Shown piece by piece: positions 44,401-52,515 of a DNA stretch of 64,000 bases (positions within the stretch are counted from its first letter, which is position 1; every line of letters starts with the position of its first letter). The notes beneath the pieces were generated by a model. It saw only the letters and a list, made by a program, of their open reading frames with translations. It ran no database searches and had not been told where the DNA came from. The position numbers and the translations under genes were made by a program. The stretch comes from Caballeronia hypogeia (GTDB lineage Bacteria; Pseudomonadota; Gammaproteobacteria; Burkholderiales; Burkholderiaceae): assembly GCF_001544875.2 (NCBI RefSeq), contig NZ_FCOA02000013.1, positions 124,001-188,000 on the forward strand, in the 5' to 3' direction.

Positions 44401-45573
44401 TTATACGACATTCTTTTCGACGATCGGCCTGCCTTCGAGTACACGCGTCCAGTCGAGCGGCGATAAATCCAGTGACTCGTACTTCCCGTGCAAAATCAGT
44501 TCGCTGACGCCGCGTCCCGTCGCCGGACCTTGTTGTAATCCGTGCCCGCTGAAGCCATTGGCGAAGATGCAATTGTCGATATCCGGGTGATATCCGATGA
44601 TCGCGTTCTGGTCGAGCACGTTGTACTCGTAATAGCCGGACCAGCAGCGCTCGACACGCAGCGCTTCGAATCCCGGCACGCGATGCGCGAGCGTCGGCCA
44701 GATCACGTCGTCGAAGAGCGCGTGATCGACTTCGTCGAGCGGCAGGTCGTCGGGATCGTTATCCGCGGCGGGCGAGGTGCCGCAAATATACGTGCGCCCT
44801 TCAGGACGGAAATAGACGCCGCTCGGATCGATCAGAAGCGGCGCGCGTTCGAGCTTCGCCGGTGACGACACGTTGAAGATGCTGCGCCGGCGCGCATACA
44901 CGGGCAGCTCGATGCCGAGCATCGCCGCGATGTTGCGCGACCAGGCGCCCGCCGCGTTTACGACGACATCGCACGCATAAGTCTCGCCGTTGGACGCACG
45001 CACGGCACTCGCGCGCCGTCCGGCCCGCTCGATACCCACCACGTCCGACGCCACGTAACGCACGCCGAGCGACTGCGCCTTGCGCCGCAGCGCCTGCACG
45101 AGACCGTAGCCGTCGAACCAGCCTTCGCCGCTTTCACCAAACGCGCCCAGCGCGAGATCCCCGGTGTTGAGCCACGGAAAGCGCGCCTGCAAGTGCGTGG
45201 CATCCAGCAAGCTGATGTCCGCGCCGAGCTCGCGCTGCAGCGCGTGATTCTCGCGCAGCGTCGCGGCGCCGGGCGCGGTCGCGAGGAACAGATAGCCGCC
45301 TTCGTGCAGATCGATCGACGGACGCTCGCCGTTCACCTCCAGCCTCTCGCCGATCGTGCGCAGAAAGTCGATGCCGAACAGCGACATGCGCACCGAGAGC
45401 GGCGTCGAGAACTGCTGGCGGATCGACGCCGCCGACAGCGCCGACGACGAGCGCGCGTAAGTCGGATCGCGCTCGATCACCGTGACGCGCACGCCCGGGT
45501 CGGACGCGCGCAGAAAATACGCGACCGAGCTGCCGATCACGCCGCCACCTACGATGACAACGTTCGCAGTCAC
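44401..45573 (-). CDS. FAD-dependent amino-acid/amine oxidoreductase (DAO family)
   Basis: A 390-aa flavoprotein: FAD motif VVIVGGGVIGSSVAYFL at the N-terminus, VIERD for the ribose contact, GEGWFDGYGLVQALRR, CDVVVNAAGAWS, and C-terminal NCIFANGFSGHGLQQGPATGR. It is a glycine/D-amino-acid oxidase-like enzyme that oxidises a C-N bond. The start is GTG at 45573, eight bases after the aldehyde dehydrogenase stop. Partnership with an ALDH7-type enzyme recalls the pipecolate/lysine pair AmaA-AmaB, in which the oxidase makes the semialdehyde; this assignment is inferred. Confidence 0.88.
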   Translation of the reverse strand: MTANVVIVGGGVIGSSVAYFLRASDPGVRVTVIERDPTYARSSSALSAASIRQQFSTPLSVRMSLFGIDFLRTIGERLEVNGERPSIDLHEGGYLFLATAPGAATLRENHALQRELGADISLLDATHLQARFPWLNTGDLALGAFGESGEGWFDGYGLVQALRRKAQSLGVRYVASDVVGIERAGRRASAVRASNGETYACDVVVNAAGAWSRNIAAMLGIELPVYARRRSIFNVSSPAKLERAPLLIDPSGVYFRPEGRTYICGTSPAADNDPDDLPLDEVDHALFDDVIWPTLAHRVPGFEALRVERCWSGYYEYNVLDQNAIIGYHPDIDNCIFANGFSGHGLQQGPATGRGVSELILHGKYESLDLSPLDWTRVLEGRPIVEKNVV

Positions 45574-45580
45574 GTCGGCC

Positions 45581-47080
45581 TCAGCTCAGATTGAAGTCGA
45601 TGCCCTGCGCCAGCGGCAATTCCGACGAATAGTTGATCGTGTTGGTCGCGCGGCGCATGTAGGCCTTCCACGCGTCCGAGCCCGATTCGCGGCCGCCACC
45701 GGTTTCCTTCTCGCCGCCGAACGCGCCGCCGATCTCCGCGCCGCTCGGTCCGATGTTCACGTTGGCGATGCCGCAATCGCTGCCCGACGCCGACAGGAAG
45801 CGCTCGGCCTCGCGCAGATCGGTCGTGAACGCGCACGACGACAGGCCATGCGCGGCCGCGTTGTTCGCGGCGATGGCTTCATCGAAATCGGTGTAGCGCA
45901 TCACGTAGAGGATTGGCGCGAAGGTTTCCTTCAGCACGACTTCCGTCTGCGACGGCATTTCGACCAGCGCCGGCCGCACGTAATAGCCGTTTTCCTGGCC
46001 CTTTACGGTGACGCGCTCGCCGCCGCTGACCTTGCCGCCCTCGCCCTTCGCCTGCTCCAGCGCGTCCTGCATGCGCGCGAACGCCTGCACGTCGATGAGC
46101 GGGCCCATCAGCACGCCGGCTTCCAGCGGATTGCCGACCGGCACCTTCGCGTAGAGATCTTTCAGGCGCGCGACGGTTTCGTCGTAGATGCTGTCGTGCA
46201 CGAACAGACGCCTGAGCGACGTGCAGCGCTGCCCCGCCGTGCCGACCGCCGAAAACAGGATGCCGCGCAGCGCGAGATCGCGATTGGCCGTCTGCGAGAC
46301 GATGCCCGCATTGTTGCCGCCGAGTTCGAGAATCGAGCGGCCGAATCGCTGCGCCACCGCAACGCCGACCTTGCGGCCCATTTCCGTGCTGCCCGTCGCG
46401 CTGACGATATCCGAACGCTTGTCCGCCACGAGCGCCGCGCCGACTTCGCGCCCGCCGATGATCACCGAAGCGAGACCCGCCGGCGCCGAGCCGAATTCCT
46501 CGATGGCGTCGCGCAGGATGCGATCGACGGCGAGTGCCGTGAGCGGCGTTTTTTCCGAAGGCTTCCACACGACGGCGTTGCCGCACACGAGCGCGAGCGC
46601 TGCGTTCCACGACCACACCGCGACCGGGAAATTGAACGCCGAGATGATCGTGCACACGCCGAACGGATGCCACGTCTCGGCCATGCGATGGCCCGGACGC
46701 TCGGACGCGATCGTCAGACCGTACAACTGGCGCGAAAGACCGACAGCGAAATCGCAGATATCGATCATTTCCTGCACTTCGCCCAGCCCTTCCTGCAGGA
46801 TCTTGCCCGCCTCAAGCGAGACGAGGCGGCCGAGCGCCTCTTTCTTTTCGCGCAGGCGATTGCCGAGCAGACGCACCAGTTCGCCGCGCCGCGGCGCGGG
46901 CACGTTGCGCCAGGTCGCGAAAGCGGTGCGCGCGGCGCCGAGCGCGGCGTCGACATCGGCGGTGGTGTGCTGCTTCACGCGGCCGATCACTTCGCCCGAG
47001 ACTGGCGAAGTAGCGGCGAGATCGCCATCGGTTACGAGGCTCGCGATGCCGAGATCGGAGAGAATCGATTGTGTGTCCAC
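45581..47080 (-). CDS. ALDH7-type aldehyde dehydrogenase (aminoadipate-semialdehyde/piperideine-6-carboxylate)
   Basis: A 499-aa NAD(P)-dependent dehydrogenase. The general base Glu is in ILELGGNNAG and the catalytic Cys in GTAGQRCTSLRRLFVHD. HPFGVCTIISAFNFPVAVW and KTPLTALAV support the ALDH7A/AmaB subgroup, which oxidises L-2-aminoadipate-6-semialdehyde in lysine and pipecolate breakdown. The start is GTG 47080 with AAAGGA seven bases upstream; GTG 47116 is an alternative, but its ribosome site would sit in the operator-like repeat. It is divergent from the XRE-cupin regulator. Confidence 0.9.
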   Translation of the reverse strand: MDTQSILSDLGIASLVTDGDLAATSPVSGEVIGRVKQHTTADVDAALGAARTAFATWRNVPAPRRGELVRLLGNRLREKKEALGRLVSLEAGKILQEGLGEVQEMIDICDFAVGLSRQLYGLTIASERPGHRMAETWHPFGVCTIISAFNFPVAVWSWNAALALVCGNAVVWKPSEKTPLTALAVDRILRDAIEEFGSAPAGLASVIIGGREVGAALVADKRSDIVSATGSTEMGRKVGVAVAQRFGRSILELGGNNAGIVSQTANRDLALRGILFSAVGTAGQRCTSLRRLFVHDSIYDETVARLKDLYAKVPVGNPLEAGVLMGPLIDVQAFARMQDALEQAKGEGGKVSGGERVTVKGQENGYYVRPALVEMPSQTEVVLKETFAPILYVMRYTDFDEAIAANNAAAHGLSSCAFTTDLREAERFLSASGSDCGIANVNIGPSGAEIGGAFGGEKETGGGRESGSDAWKAYMRRATNTINYSSELPLAQGIDFNLS

Positions 47081-47117
47081 GATGAAGTCCTTTCGATGCG
47101 GGTTGTTCTGGTTCACG

Positions 47118-47153
47118 AGTTTCCTATCAGAAACTTGCGTAAGTTAGGAAACT
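47118..47153. promoter_or_regulatory. Operator-like inverted repeats between ALDH and XRE-cupin genes
   Basis: AGTTTCCTA (47118-47126) pairs with TAGGAAACT (47145-47153). Inside lie GTTTC-N6-GAAAC (47119-47134) and AACTT-N4-AAGTT (47132-47145). Overlapping symmetry in a divergent promoter is what an XRE-cupin repressor site would look like. Confidence 0.55.
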
Positions 47154-47324
47154 ATACGCGCTGAGTCCGCCGCCCACAACAACGGACAATATTGGGGTTG
47201 TCACCAATGCGTGCAGGCATGGGGGACGGTAGATTCGGCTTGTTTGCGGGCATTGCGCCGCGTCCGCCACGTTGTTCCGCGATGTTATGATCGGAAACAA
47301 AAAAGCCTCCACGAACCGCCAGCC

Positions 47325-47954
47325 ATGTCCAGCCTCAGCACGAAAAACACGCCCGACCAATCCGCCGCCGATCTCGGCCGCCGGGTTAAACGCGCGCGGC
47401 TCGCCCATGATCTGACGCTCGAAACGGCGAGCCGCCTGTGCGGCGTGTCGCGCTCGGCGCTCTCGAAGATCGAGAACGGCCTGATGTCGCCGACCTTCGA
47501 CGTGCTGCAAAAGATCGTGCGCGGCTTGCAGATCGACCTGGGCGAACTGTTCGGCACCGCGCCCGCGCCAAGCGCCAACGGGCGGCGCGCGCTCACGCGC
47601 CGCGACGAGGGGCAGCGTCACGCTTATCGCGGCTATCAGATGGAACTGCTCGCCACCGAGCTCGCGCACAAGGCGATGCTGCCGTTTCGCATCCGCATTT
47701 CCGCCCACACGCTCGACGCCTTCGACGACTGGGGCCGGCACGAGGGCGAAGAGTTTCTCTACGTGATCAGCGGCAGTGTGTGCCTGTATTCCGAACTCTA
47801 CGCGCCGACCCACCTGAACGCCGGCGACAGCATCTACTTCGACAGCCGCACCGGTCACGCCGCGATCTCGACGAGCGAGGAAGACGCCGAAGTCCTGTGG
47901 ATGGCGACGGGCGGCGGCGTGCCGATTTCAGCCGATGCCGTCGATACGCGCTAG
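47325..47954 (+). CDS. XRE-family regulator with C-terminal cupin
   Basis: A 209-aa protein. The N-terminal XRE helix-turn-helix is LGRRVKRARLAHDLTLETASRLCGVSRSALSKIENGLMSPTFDVLQKI. The C-terminal cupin is HEGEEFLYVISGSVCLYSE and LNAGDSIYFDSRTGHAAIS, a small-molecule sensor. Proteins of this type (PuuR-like) repress amine and amino-acid catabolic operons. It is divergent from the ALDH/oxidase pair, which it probably controls through the repeats at 47118-47153. The ATG 47325 start precedes the HTH by about 16 residues. Confidence 0.9.
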   Translation: MSSLSTKNTPDQSAADLGRRVKRARLAHDLTLETASRLCGVSRSALSKIENGLMSPTFDVLQKIVRGLQIDLGELFGTAPAPSANGRRALTRRDEGQRHAYRGYQMELLATELAHKAMLPFRIRISAHTLDAFDDWGRHEGEEFLYVISGSVCLYSELYAPTHLNAGDSIYFDSRTGHAAISTSEEDAEVLWMATGGGVPISADAVDTR

Positions 47955-49432
47955 CGATCCTGCCGCAACGCGAGACGCACCGGCATCGCGCTCGGCACCG
48001 AGGTGAAGGTGCAGACTTCGTGGATATCGGCCGGGTTGGTCGCGAGTTGCGCGGTGAAGTTGGCGGCCAGCATCGACACGACGAGCCGCATTTCGACCAC
48101 CGCGAGATGCCGTCCCGGGCACACGCGCGGTCCCGCGCCGAATTGCAGATAGGCGCGTTGCTCGTGCGGGCCGTGTTCCGGCGCCCCCTCCACCGGATGA
48201 CGATGCTCATGCAGCCAGCGATCCGGATCGTAACGCGCCGGATCGGCGAAGTTTTTCGGGTCCATCATCGCGGGCCGGTTCAGCATGAACATCTTCGTGC
48301 CCGCCGGCAGACGCACGCCCTGCAAGCGCACTTCTTCGAGCGGCTCGAACGACAGATACGGCGCGATCGGATGCAGGCGGCTCGCTTCCGTGCAGACCGC
48401 TTCGCACAGGTCGAGCTCGCGCATCGCGCCGTAGGTCGGGCATACGGCGGCGTCGCCGATCACGTCGCGCGCATGGGCCGCGACCCGAGCGAGCAAGGCG
48501 TCGTCGGTGGACAGGAATAAAAGCGCCCACGCGATCGCCGTCGCCGTCGTTTCCTCGCCCGCGACGAGCATCGTCAGCACGTTGGCGGCGACTTCGTCGT
48601 CGGTGATGTCGGAGTTCGGAGCGTCGCGCAGCGCGAGCATCGCTTCCAGCAGGTTGCGCGGCGCCGCGCGCACTTCGTGAAGCGGCGTTTCGCATCCTTC
48701 CGCCGATCTTTCTTCGCGCATGCGTTCGCGCGCGCGCGTCATCAGCTCGCGGACGTGGCGATGCACTTCGGCAATCGCGTGGTCGAACTTGCGGTCGCGC
48801 GGAAATTTCACGTAGTGCCAGTAGGCGAACGGCGCGTTCACACGCGTCATCAACATGGGCAGCAGCATCGCGAGATGCTCCTGAATCAGCACGCGCTCGT
48901 TTTCGATCGTGTTCGGGTCTTCGCCGAAGGCAAGCGCGCTGGTCACGTCGACGGTGAAGCGCTTGAGATCCTCCGTCATGTCGACGACGCGGCCGGCGCG
49001 CGCCGCGGCTTCCCAGCGCCGCCGCAGTCGCTCGGTGATCGCGGCGAGCGTCGGATAGAACGCCTTGATATGCGGGATCGAAAGCGCCTGCATGACGAGC
49101 CGGCGCTGCGGCTCCCACGCCGCGCCTTCGATCGAGAACAGACCGTTGCAGCCGAATTCCTTCAGGATGTTTTCGATCGGCTCGTAGCGGCGGTAGCGAT
49201 GGGGCCGTTCGCGCATCACGGCGTGCGACAGCTCTATGTCGTCCCAGACCGTGACGGGCGTGGTCGCGAAATGGAATACGTAGGGCGTGCCGAGTTCGGC
49301 GGCCCAGCGCTCGAGCTTCAGATGATGCGTGGCGGGCGGCAACTGATGCAGGTTGCCGAGAAGAGGCAGGCCGCGCGGCGACGGTAAGTCATCGATTTCG
49401 CGCAGGGATGCGTTGACGGACGCTGCGTTCAT
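47951..49432 (-). CDS. Cytochrome P450
   Basis: A 493-aa monooxygenase. The proline-rich N-terminus is DLPSPRGLPLLGNLHQLPP, the I-helix oxygen-activation motif AGEETTATAIAW, the K-helix ExxR in TEASRLHP, and the haem-ligand loop FGAGPRVCPGRHLA. No membrane anchor or fused reductase is present, so redox partners must be encoded elsewhere. Its stop overlaps that of the XRE-cupin gene by 4 bp, tail to tail. The substrate cannot be inferred. Confidence 0.93.
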   Translation of the reverse strand: MNAASVNASLREIDDLPSPRGLPLLGNLHQLPPATHHLKLERWAAELGTPYVFHFATTPVTVWDDIELSHAVMRERPHRYRRYEPIENILKEFGCNGLFSIEGAAWEPQRRLVMQALSIPHIKAFYPTLAAITERLRRRWEAAARAGRVVDMTEDLKRFTVDVTSALAFGEDPNTIENERVLIQEHLAMLLPMLMTRVNAPFAYWHYVKFPRDRKFDHAIAEVHRHVRELMTRARERMREERSAEGCETPLHEVRAAPRNLLEAMLALRDAPNSDITDDEVAANVLTMLVAGEETTATAIAWALLFLSTDDALLARVAAHARDVIGDAAVCPTYGAMRELDLCEAVCTEASRLHPIAPYLSFEPLEEVRLQGVRLPAGTKMFMLNRPAMMDPKNFADPARYDPDRWLHEHRHPVEGAPEHGPHEQRAYLQFGAGPRVCPGRHLAVVEMRLVVSMLAANFTAQLATNPADIHEVCTFTSVPSAMPVRLALRQDR

Positions 49433-49562
49433 GATCGGCCTCACACGGGCTTGATCTGAGCAGGATAGTGCAGGAGCGGGGGATGGGGGTGCTTCTTTGC
49501 CTGTTGATGTCAACGGCCAGGCGGCACATCCCGTAGAGAAAACCGGCGCAGCGCCCGGCCGG

Positions 49563-49849
49563 TCATTCCAGCGGATAGCATTGCCGCGAGTGAAGCACGT
49601 TCAGCACTTCTATGGCGTCCGCCGACACGGCATAGACAACGATGTAATTGGGGTGGACCACGACTTCACGCGTGCCCGAAACGCGGCCATTGCGATAAAG
49701 ATAAGAGGCGATGGCAACCGACCGGGGCGCTTCTTCGATCATGCTTTTGACCACACGTGCTGCGGCGGGACTGCGTTCTGCGATATAGCGGATGATTTCG
49801 AGAAGGTCGAGGCGCGCGGTTTGAGAGTCCAGACAACTTGCAGAGTCAA
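49563..49849 (-). pseudogene. ParE/RelE-type toxin gene, frameshifted
   Basis: The toxin starts at TTG 49849, overlapping the antitoxin stop by 4 bp (TTGA). The first frame gives LTLQVVWTLKPRA, a normal ParE N-terminus. The family pattern then continues one frame over as LDLLEIIRYIAERSPAAARVVK and on to the stop at 49563 with the ParE C-terminal VHPNYIVVYAVSADAIEVLNVLHSRQ. The switch is near 49811-49816, in a GC-repeat, so one base has been lost or two gained. It is either a truly inactivated toxin or an assembly error. Confidence 0.8.
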
Positions 49850-50061
49850 GCGGCCCTCGGCTTCCGACGTTTCTCGGCTTCCGCGATCATGTCCTCGGCC
49901 TCCGCCATCACCTGATCGTGCGGAATGCGCGGCCGGGTATCGGCCATGGATCGTCGCACTTTCTCGCGAAACCACTGGTCGTAGGCTTGCGCCTCTTCGA
50001 CGGTGGCAAATTCGGACACGATGGGATCGAGCGGAGTAGGCGTTTCAAGTTCTCGTTTCAT
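49846..50061 (-). CDS. Antitoxin / stability-determinant protein
   Basis: A 71-aa protein starting MKRELETPTPLDPIVSEFATVEEAQAYDQWFREKVRRSMADTRP. This pattern, with the helix QAYDQWFREKVRRS and the C-terminal PHDQVMAEAEDMIAEAEKRR, matches the stability-determinant (StbD/RelB-like) antitoxins encoded before ParE toxins. It binds and neutralises the toxin and represses the operon. The toxin downstream is frameshifted, so this gene may persist as an anti-addiction relic. ATG 50073 is an alternative start. Confidence 0.8.
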   Translation of the reverse strand: MKRELETPTPLDPIVSEFATVEEAQAYDQWFREKVRRSMADTRPRIPHDQVMAEAEDMIAEAEKRRKPRAA

Positions 50062-50141
50062 GATGAATACCATGAGATCGCAGGCTTTCGCGGCGCGTCG
50101 CCTCGGCCATTCGGCCTATCCGCGGCGCCTGCGATTCATCG

Positions 50142-50996
50142 CTAGACGGACTTCGCGCTTCTGGATTTCAGCTTGCCGGCCAGCGGTTCCACGGGCGCGG
50201 CCGCGCTCACCGCCGGCCGCTTGAAGTACGGCGAACTCAGCGTGGCCGCGCCCATGTCCGACGCCGCTTCGAGCAGCGCGGGTGCGAGTTCGGACAGGCG
50301 CGCGTCGGGCAGGCGGCTCGTCGGTCCGGCGAGGCTCACCACGCCCACCACCACGCCCGTCACCGGATGATGGATCGGCGCGGCCATCGAGGTCATGCCT
50401 GCCTCGTAGGTTTCGCTCGCGATGCCATAGCCGCGCTCGCGCGCCGCGTGCAGGTCCGCGAGAAACTGCTGAATCGACTTCGGCGCCTTCGGCCCGCCCG
50501 AGCCGGGTTTGCCGAGGCCACCCTGCTTCGACACGAGCTCCAGCGCCTCCTCGTCGGTCAGCGACGACAGCCACGCCTGCCCGCTCGCCGTGCAATGCAG
50601 CGGCGGCTGGCTGCCCATGTCCGGGTCGTAGCGCAAACCCGACTTCGCGCCCTGCGCCTTGCCGACGAATGTAATGTGATCGTCCTCGACTACGCCCAGC
50701 CGCGCGAGTTCGCCCGACTGCGCCGCGAGCCGGTCCAGCACCGGCTGCGACACGTCCAGCACGCCGCCGGTCGACAGATAGACGAGCGCCAGCGACACGA
50801 GCTTCAGCGCGAGCATGTACTCGCCGTGATCCTCGTCCTGCCGCACATAGCCCTCGTCGATCAGCATCGCGAGCAGGCGGTGCGTGCCGCTGCGCGGAAT
50901 GTTGAGCGTGTCGGCGATGGTGGCGAGCTGCATGCGCCCGCCGTTCTTCGCCAGCAACTCGATGATCGACAACGCCCGCTCGAGGTTCCCTGCCAT
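50142..50996 (-). CDS. IclR-family transcription regulator
   Basis: A 284-aa protein. The N-terminal winged HTH (about 4-62) is NLERALSIIELLAKNGGRMQLATIADTLNIPRSGTHRLLAML. The C-terminal ligand domain has HITFVGKAQG, LHCTASGQAWLS and GMTSMAAPIHHPVTGVVVGVVSLAGP, the IclR effector pattern. It lies 69 bp after the TIM-barrel gene on the same strand and is probably the last gene of the flavoprotein operon. The palindrome at 56149-56163 is its likely operator. Confidence 0.92.
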   Translation of the reverse strand: MAGNLERALSIIELLAKNGGRMQLATIADTLNIPRSGTHRLLAMLIDEGYVRQDEDHGEYMLALKLVSLALVYLSTGGVLDVSQPVLDRLAAQSGELARLGVVEDDHITFVGKAQGAKSGLRYDPDMGSQPPLHCTASGQAWLSSLTDEEALELVSKQGGLGKPGSGGPKAPKSIQQFLADLHAARERGYGIASETYEAGMTSMAAPIHHPVTGVVVGVVSLAGPTSRLPDARLSELAPALLEAASDMGAATLSSPYFKRPAVSAAAPVEPLAGKLKSRSAKSV

Positions 50997-51013
50997 GTCT
51001 CAGTCTCTTGAAG

Positions 51014-51026
51014 TTCCGATTCGGAA
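51014..51026. promoter_or_regulatory. Palindrome TTCCGA-T-TCGGAA upstream of iclR
   Basis: A perfect 13-bp palindrome 18 bases before the iclR ATG. It also has TTCC/GGAA arms like the operator at 56149 but with different spacing, so autoregulation is possible though weaker. Confidence 0.4.
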
Positions 51027-51065
51027 TGAGAACACGATTCTGCTTCGGAATTCAACTGCCGCGCG

Positions 51066-51890
51066 TCATTGTCGGGCGTACGTCGCGTCCAGCACGCCGA
51101 GCGTCGCTTCCCGCAAACGCTTCGCGCGCGTGAGCGCATCCGCGCGCCTGGCCCACTCGTTCATCGGCGCTTCGATCGACAGCGGCAAATCGTCCGGCAA
51201 CGCGCGCAGGATGCCCGCGAGGTCGAGCCCGCCCTCGCCCGGAATCATGCGTTCCGCGCGCGCCTGGTACAGCAGCGTCTCGACATCCGCCGGGCGCGCG
51301 GCGGGAGCGTCGCAGAACTGCACGTAGCCGAACCATTCGCGCGGCAAGTCGCGCAGCGTATCGGTCGACGATCCGGCGCGATCGAAATGGATCGGATCGA
51401 CGATCAGCCCCGTGTTCGCCCGCCGCGCCGCCTTCACGATGCGCGCGCCCTGCACGATGTCCTTCGCTTCCGTCCACGGCATCGGCTCCAGCGAGGGCGA
51501 CAGGCCGAGCGGCGCGGCCAGGTCGCACAACGCGGCGAGCCGCTCGGCCGTGCGCGCCTCGTCGGGATCGTTGCCCGCGACGAGCACATAGCGCGCGCCC
51601 AGTTCGGCGGCGGTTTCGAGCATCGGCAAGTAATCGGCGACGTTCGTGTCGGGCTTCAGGCGCAGGATTTCGGCATCCAGCACCCCGATGCCCGTGTCTT
51701 TCAGAACGGCGAGCGTCTCACGCTTCATCGGAGTCGCGCCGACGATCTCGTGGCGCACCTCCGTATCGGTCGCGGGCAACAGCCGCAGGCCGACGTAATC
51801 GTAGCCCGCCCGCGCCGCGCATTCGACCATCTGCGGCGGCGTCAATTCGAGCACCGTCAGCGCGGATAAGGACAGCTTGCGTCGTGACAT
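51066..51890 (-). CDS. Sugar-phosphate isomerase/epimerase-like TIM barrel (possible dehydroshikimate dehydratase)
   Basis: A 274-aa xylose-isomerase-type TIM barrel (AP endonuclease 2 family). Metal-site acids appear in LDAEILRL, SLEPMPWTEA, LIVDPIHFDRAG, VQFCDAPAA and LSIEAPMNEWA, in the order typical of the family. Members include sugar epimerases and 3-dehydroshikimate dehydratases (AsbF/QuiC). The neighbouring AroE-like and desaturase-like genes favour the latter role, but sequence alone does not decide. It lies 13 bp after the NIPSNAP gene. Confidence 0.82.
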   Translation of the reverse strand: MSRRKLSLSALTVLELTPPQMVECAARAGYDYVGLRLLPATDTEVRHEIVGATPMKRETLAVLKDTGIGVLDAEILRLKPDTNVADYLPMLETAAELGARYVLVAGNDPDEARTAERLAALCDLAAPLGLSPSLEPMPWTEAKDIVQGARIVKAARRANTGLIVDPIHFDRAGSSTDTLRDLPREWFGYVQFCDAPAARPADVETLLYQARAERMIPGEGGLDLAGILRALPDDLPLSIEAPMNEWARRADALTRAKRLREATLGVLDATYARQ

Positions 51891-51903
51891 CGAAAATCTC
51901 CGG

Positions 51904-52515
51904 TTAGCGCAGCGGCGAGAACGGCGCGGGCATGTAGATGGTCGATTCCATCGTCGTCAGATGCGCGGGTCCGCCCTTCGGCGGCCAGATGCCGTCCTTC
52001 ACTACTTCGGCGCGAATGCGCGAACGTTCGTCGACGCTCGCGTACGGCCAGATGTTGAGAAAGCGCGGCACCGTGCCGTCGAGCGCGTACATCGCGCCGA
52101 TCAGCGGCGAGCGCTTCGTGCGCTCGGGCACGGCGTTCTTCCACGCATCGATCGTGTGTTGCAGGCTCGCGAGCTTCGTGCCGTACACGCGCATCTCGTA
52201 GATGCCGCCGTGCACCGCCGGCTCGATCGGCGGCAGGAACGGGAACAGCGCGTAGCTGCTCACTTCGACATCGGTGACGAATTCGCCGCAACTGAACGGA
52301 TTGCCTTCGAGCAGCAGGCGCTGACGCTCCTTCACGAGCGCCGCTTCCGATTCGAAACCGCGTAGCACCATCACCTTGCCCAACGCACCGATATCCGAAT
52401 ACCAGCAGCCGAGCAGCTTCGAGCCGGGCGCATCGCCGCTTGCCTTGATGTTCTCGAAAACCTGCGCGTTCGCGCCGATCTTCACCGTCAACGTGACCGT
52501 GTCGTACAGAGTCAT
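51904..52515 (-). CDS. NIPSNAP-domain protein
   Basis: A 203-aa protein of two dimeric alpha-beta barrel repeats. The second (about 105-203) has the clear NIPSNAP opening GGIYEMRVYGTKLASLQHTIDAWK and the strand RFLNIWPYASVDERSRIRAEV. NIPSNAP proteins in bacterial catabolic operons are often small monooxygenase-like or accessory folds with no fixed role. The ATG at 52515 overlaps the flavoprotein stop by 4 bp, giving strong operon linkage. Confidence 0.85.
   Translation of the reverse strand: MTLYDTVTLTVKIGANAQVFENIKASGDAPGSKLLGCWYSDIGALGKVMVLRGFESEAALVKERQRLLLEGNPFSCGEFVTDVEVSSYALFPFLPPIEPAVHGGIYEMRVYGTKLASLQHTIDAWKNAVPERTKRSPLIGAMYALDGTVPRFLNIWPYASVDERSRIRAEVVKDGIWPPKGGPAHLTTMESTIYMPAPFSPLR

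Noticed and set aside
44232-44507. 91-codon plus-strand frame after the small gene
   Set aside because: Runs into the oxidase gene on the other strand and has no ribosome site or recognisable pattern.
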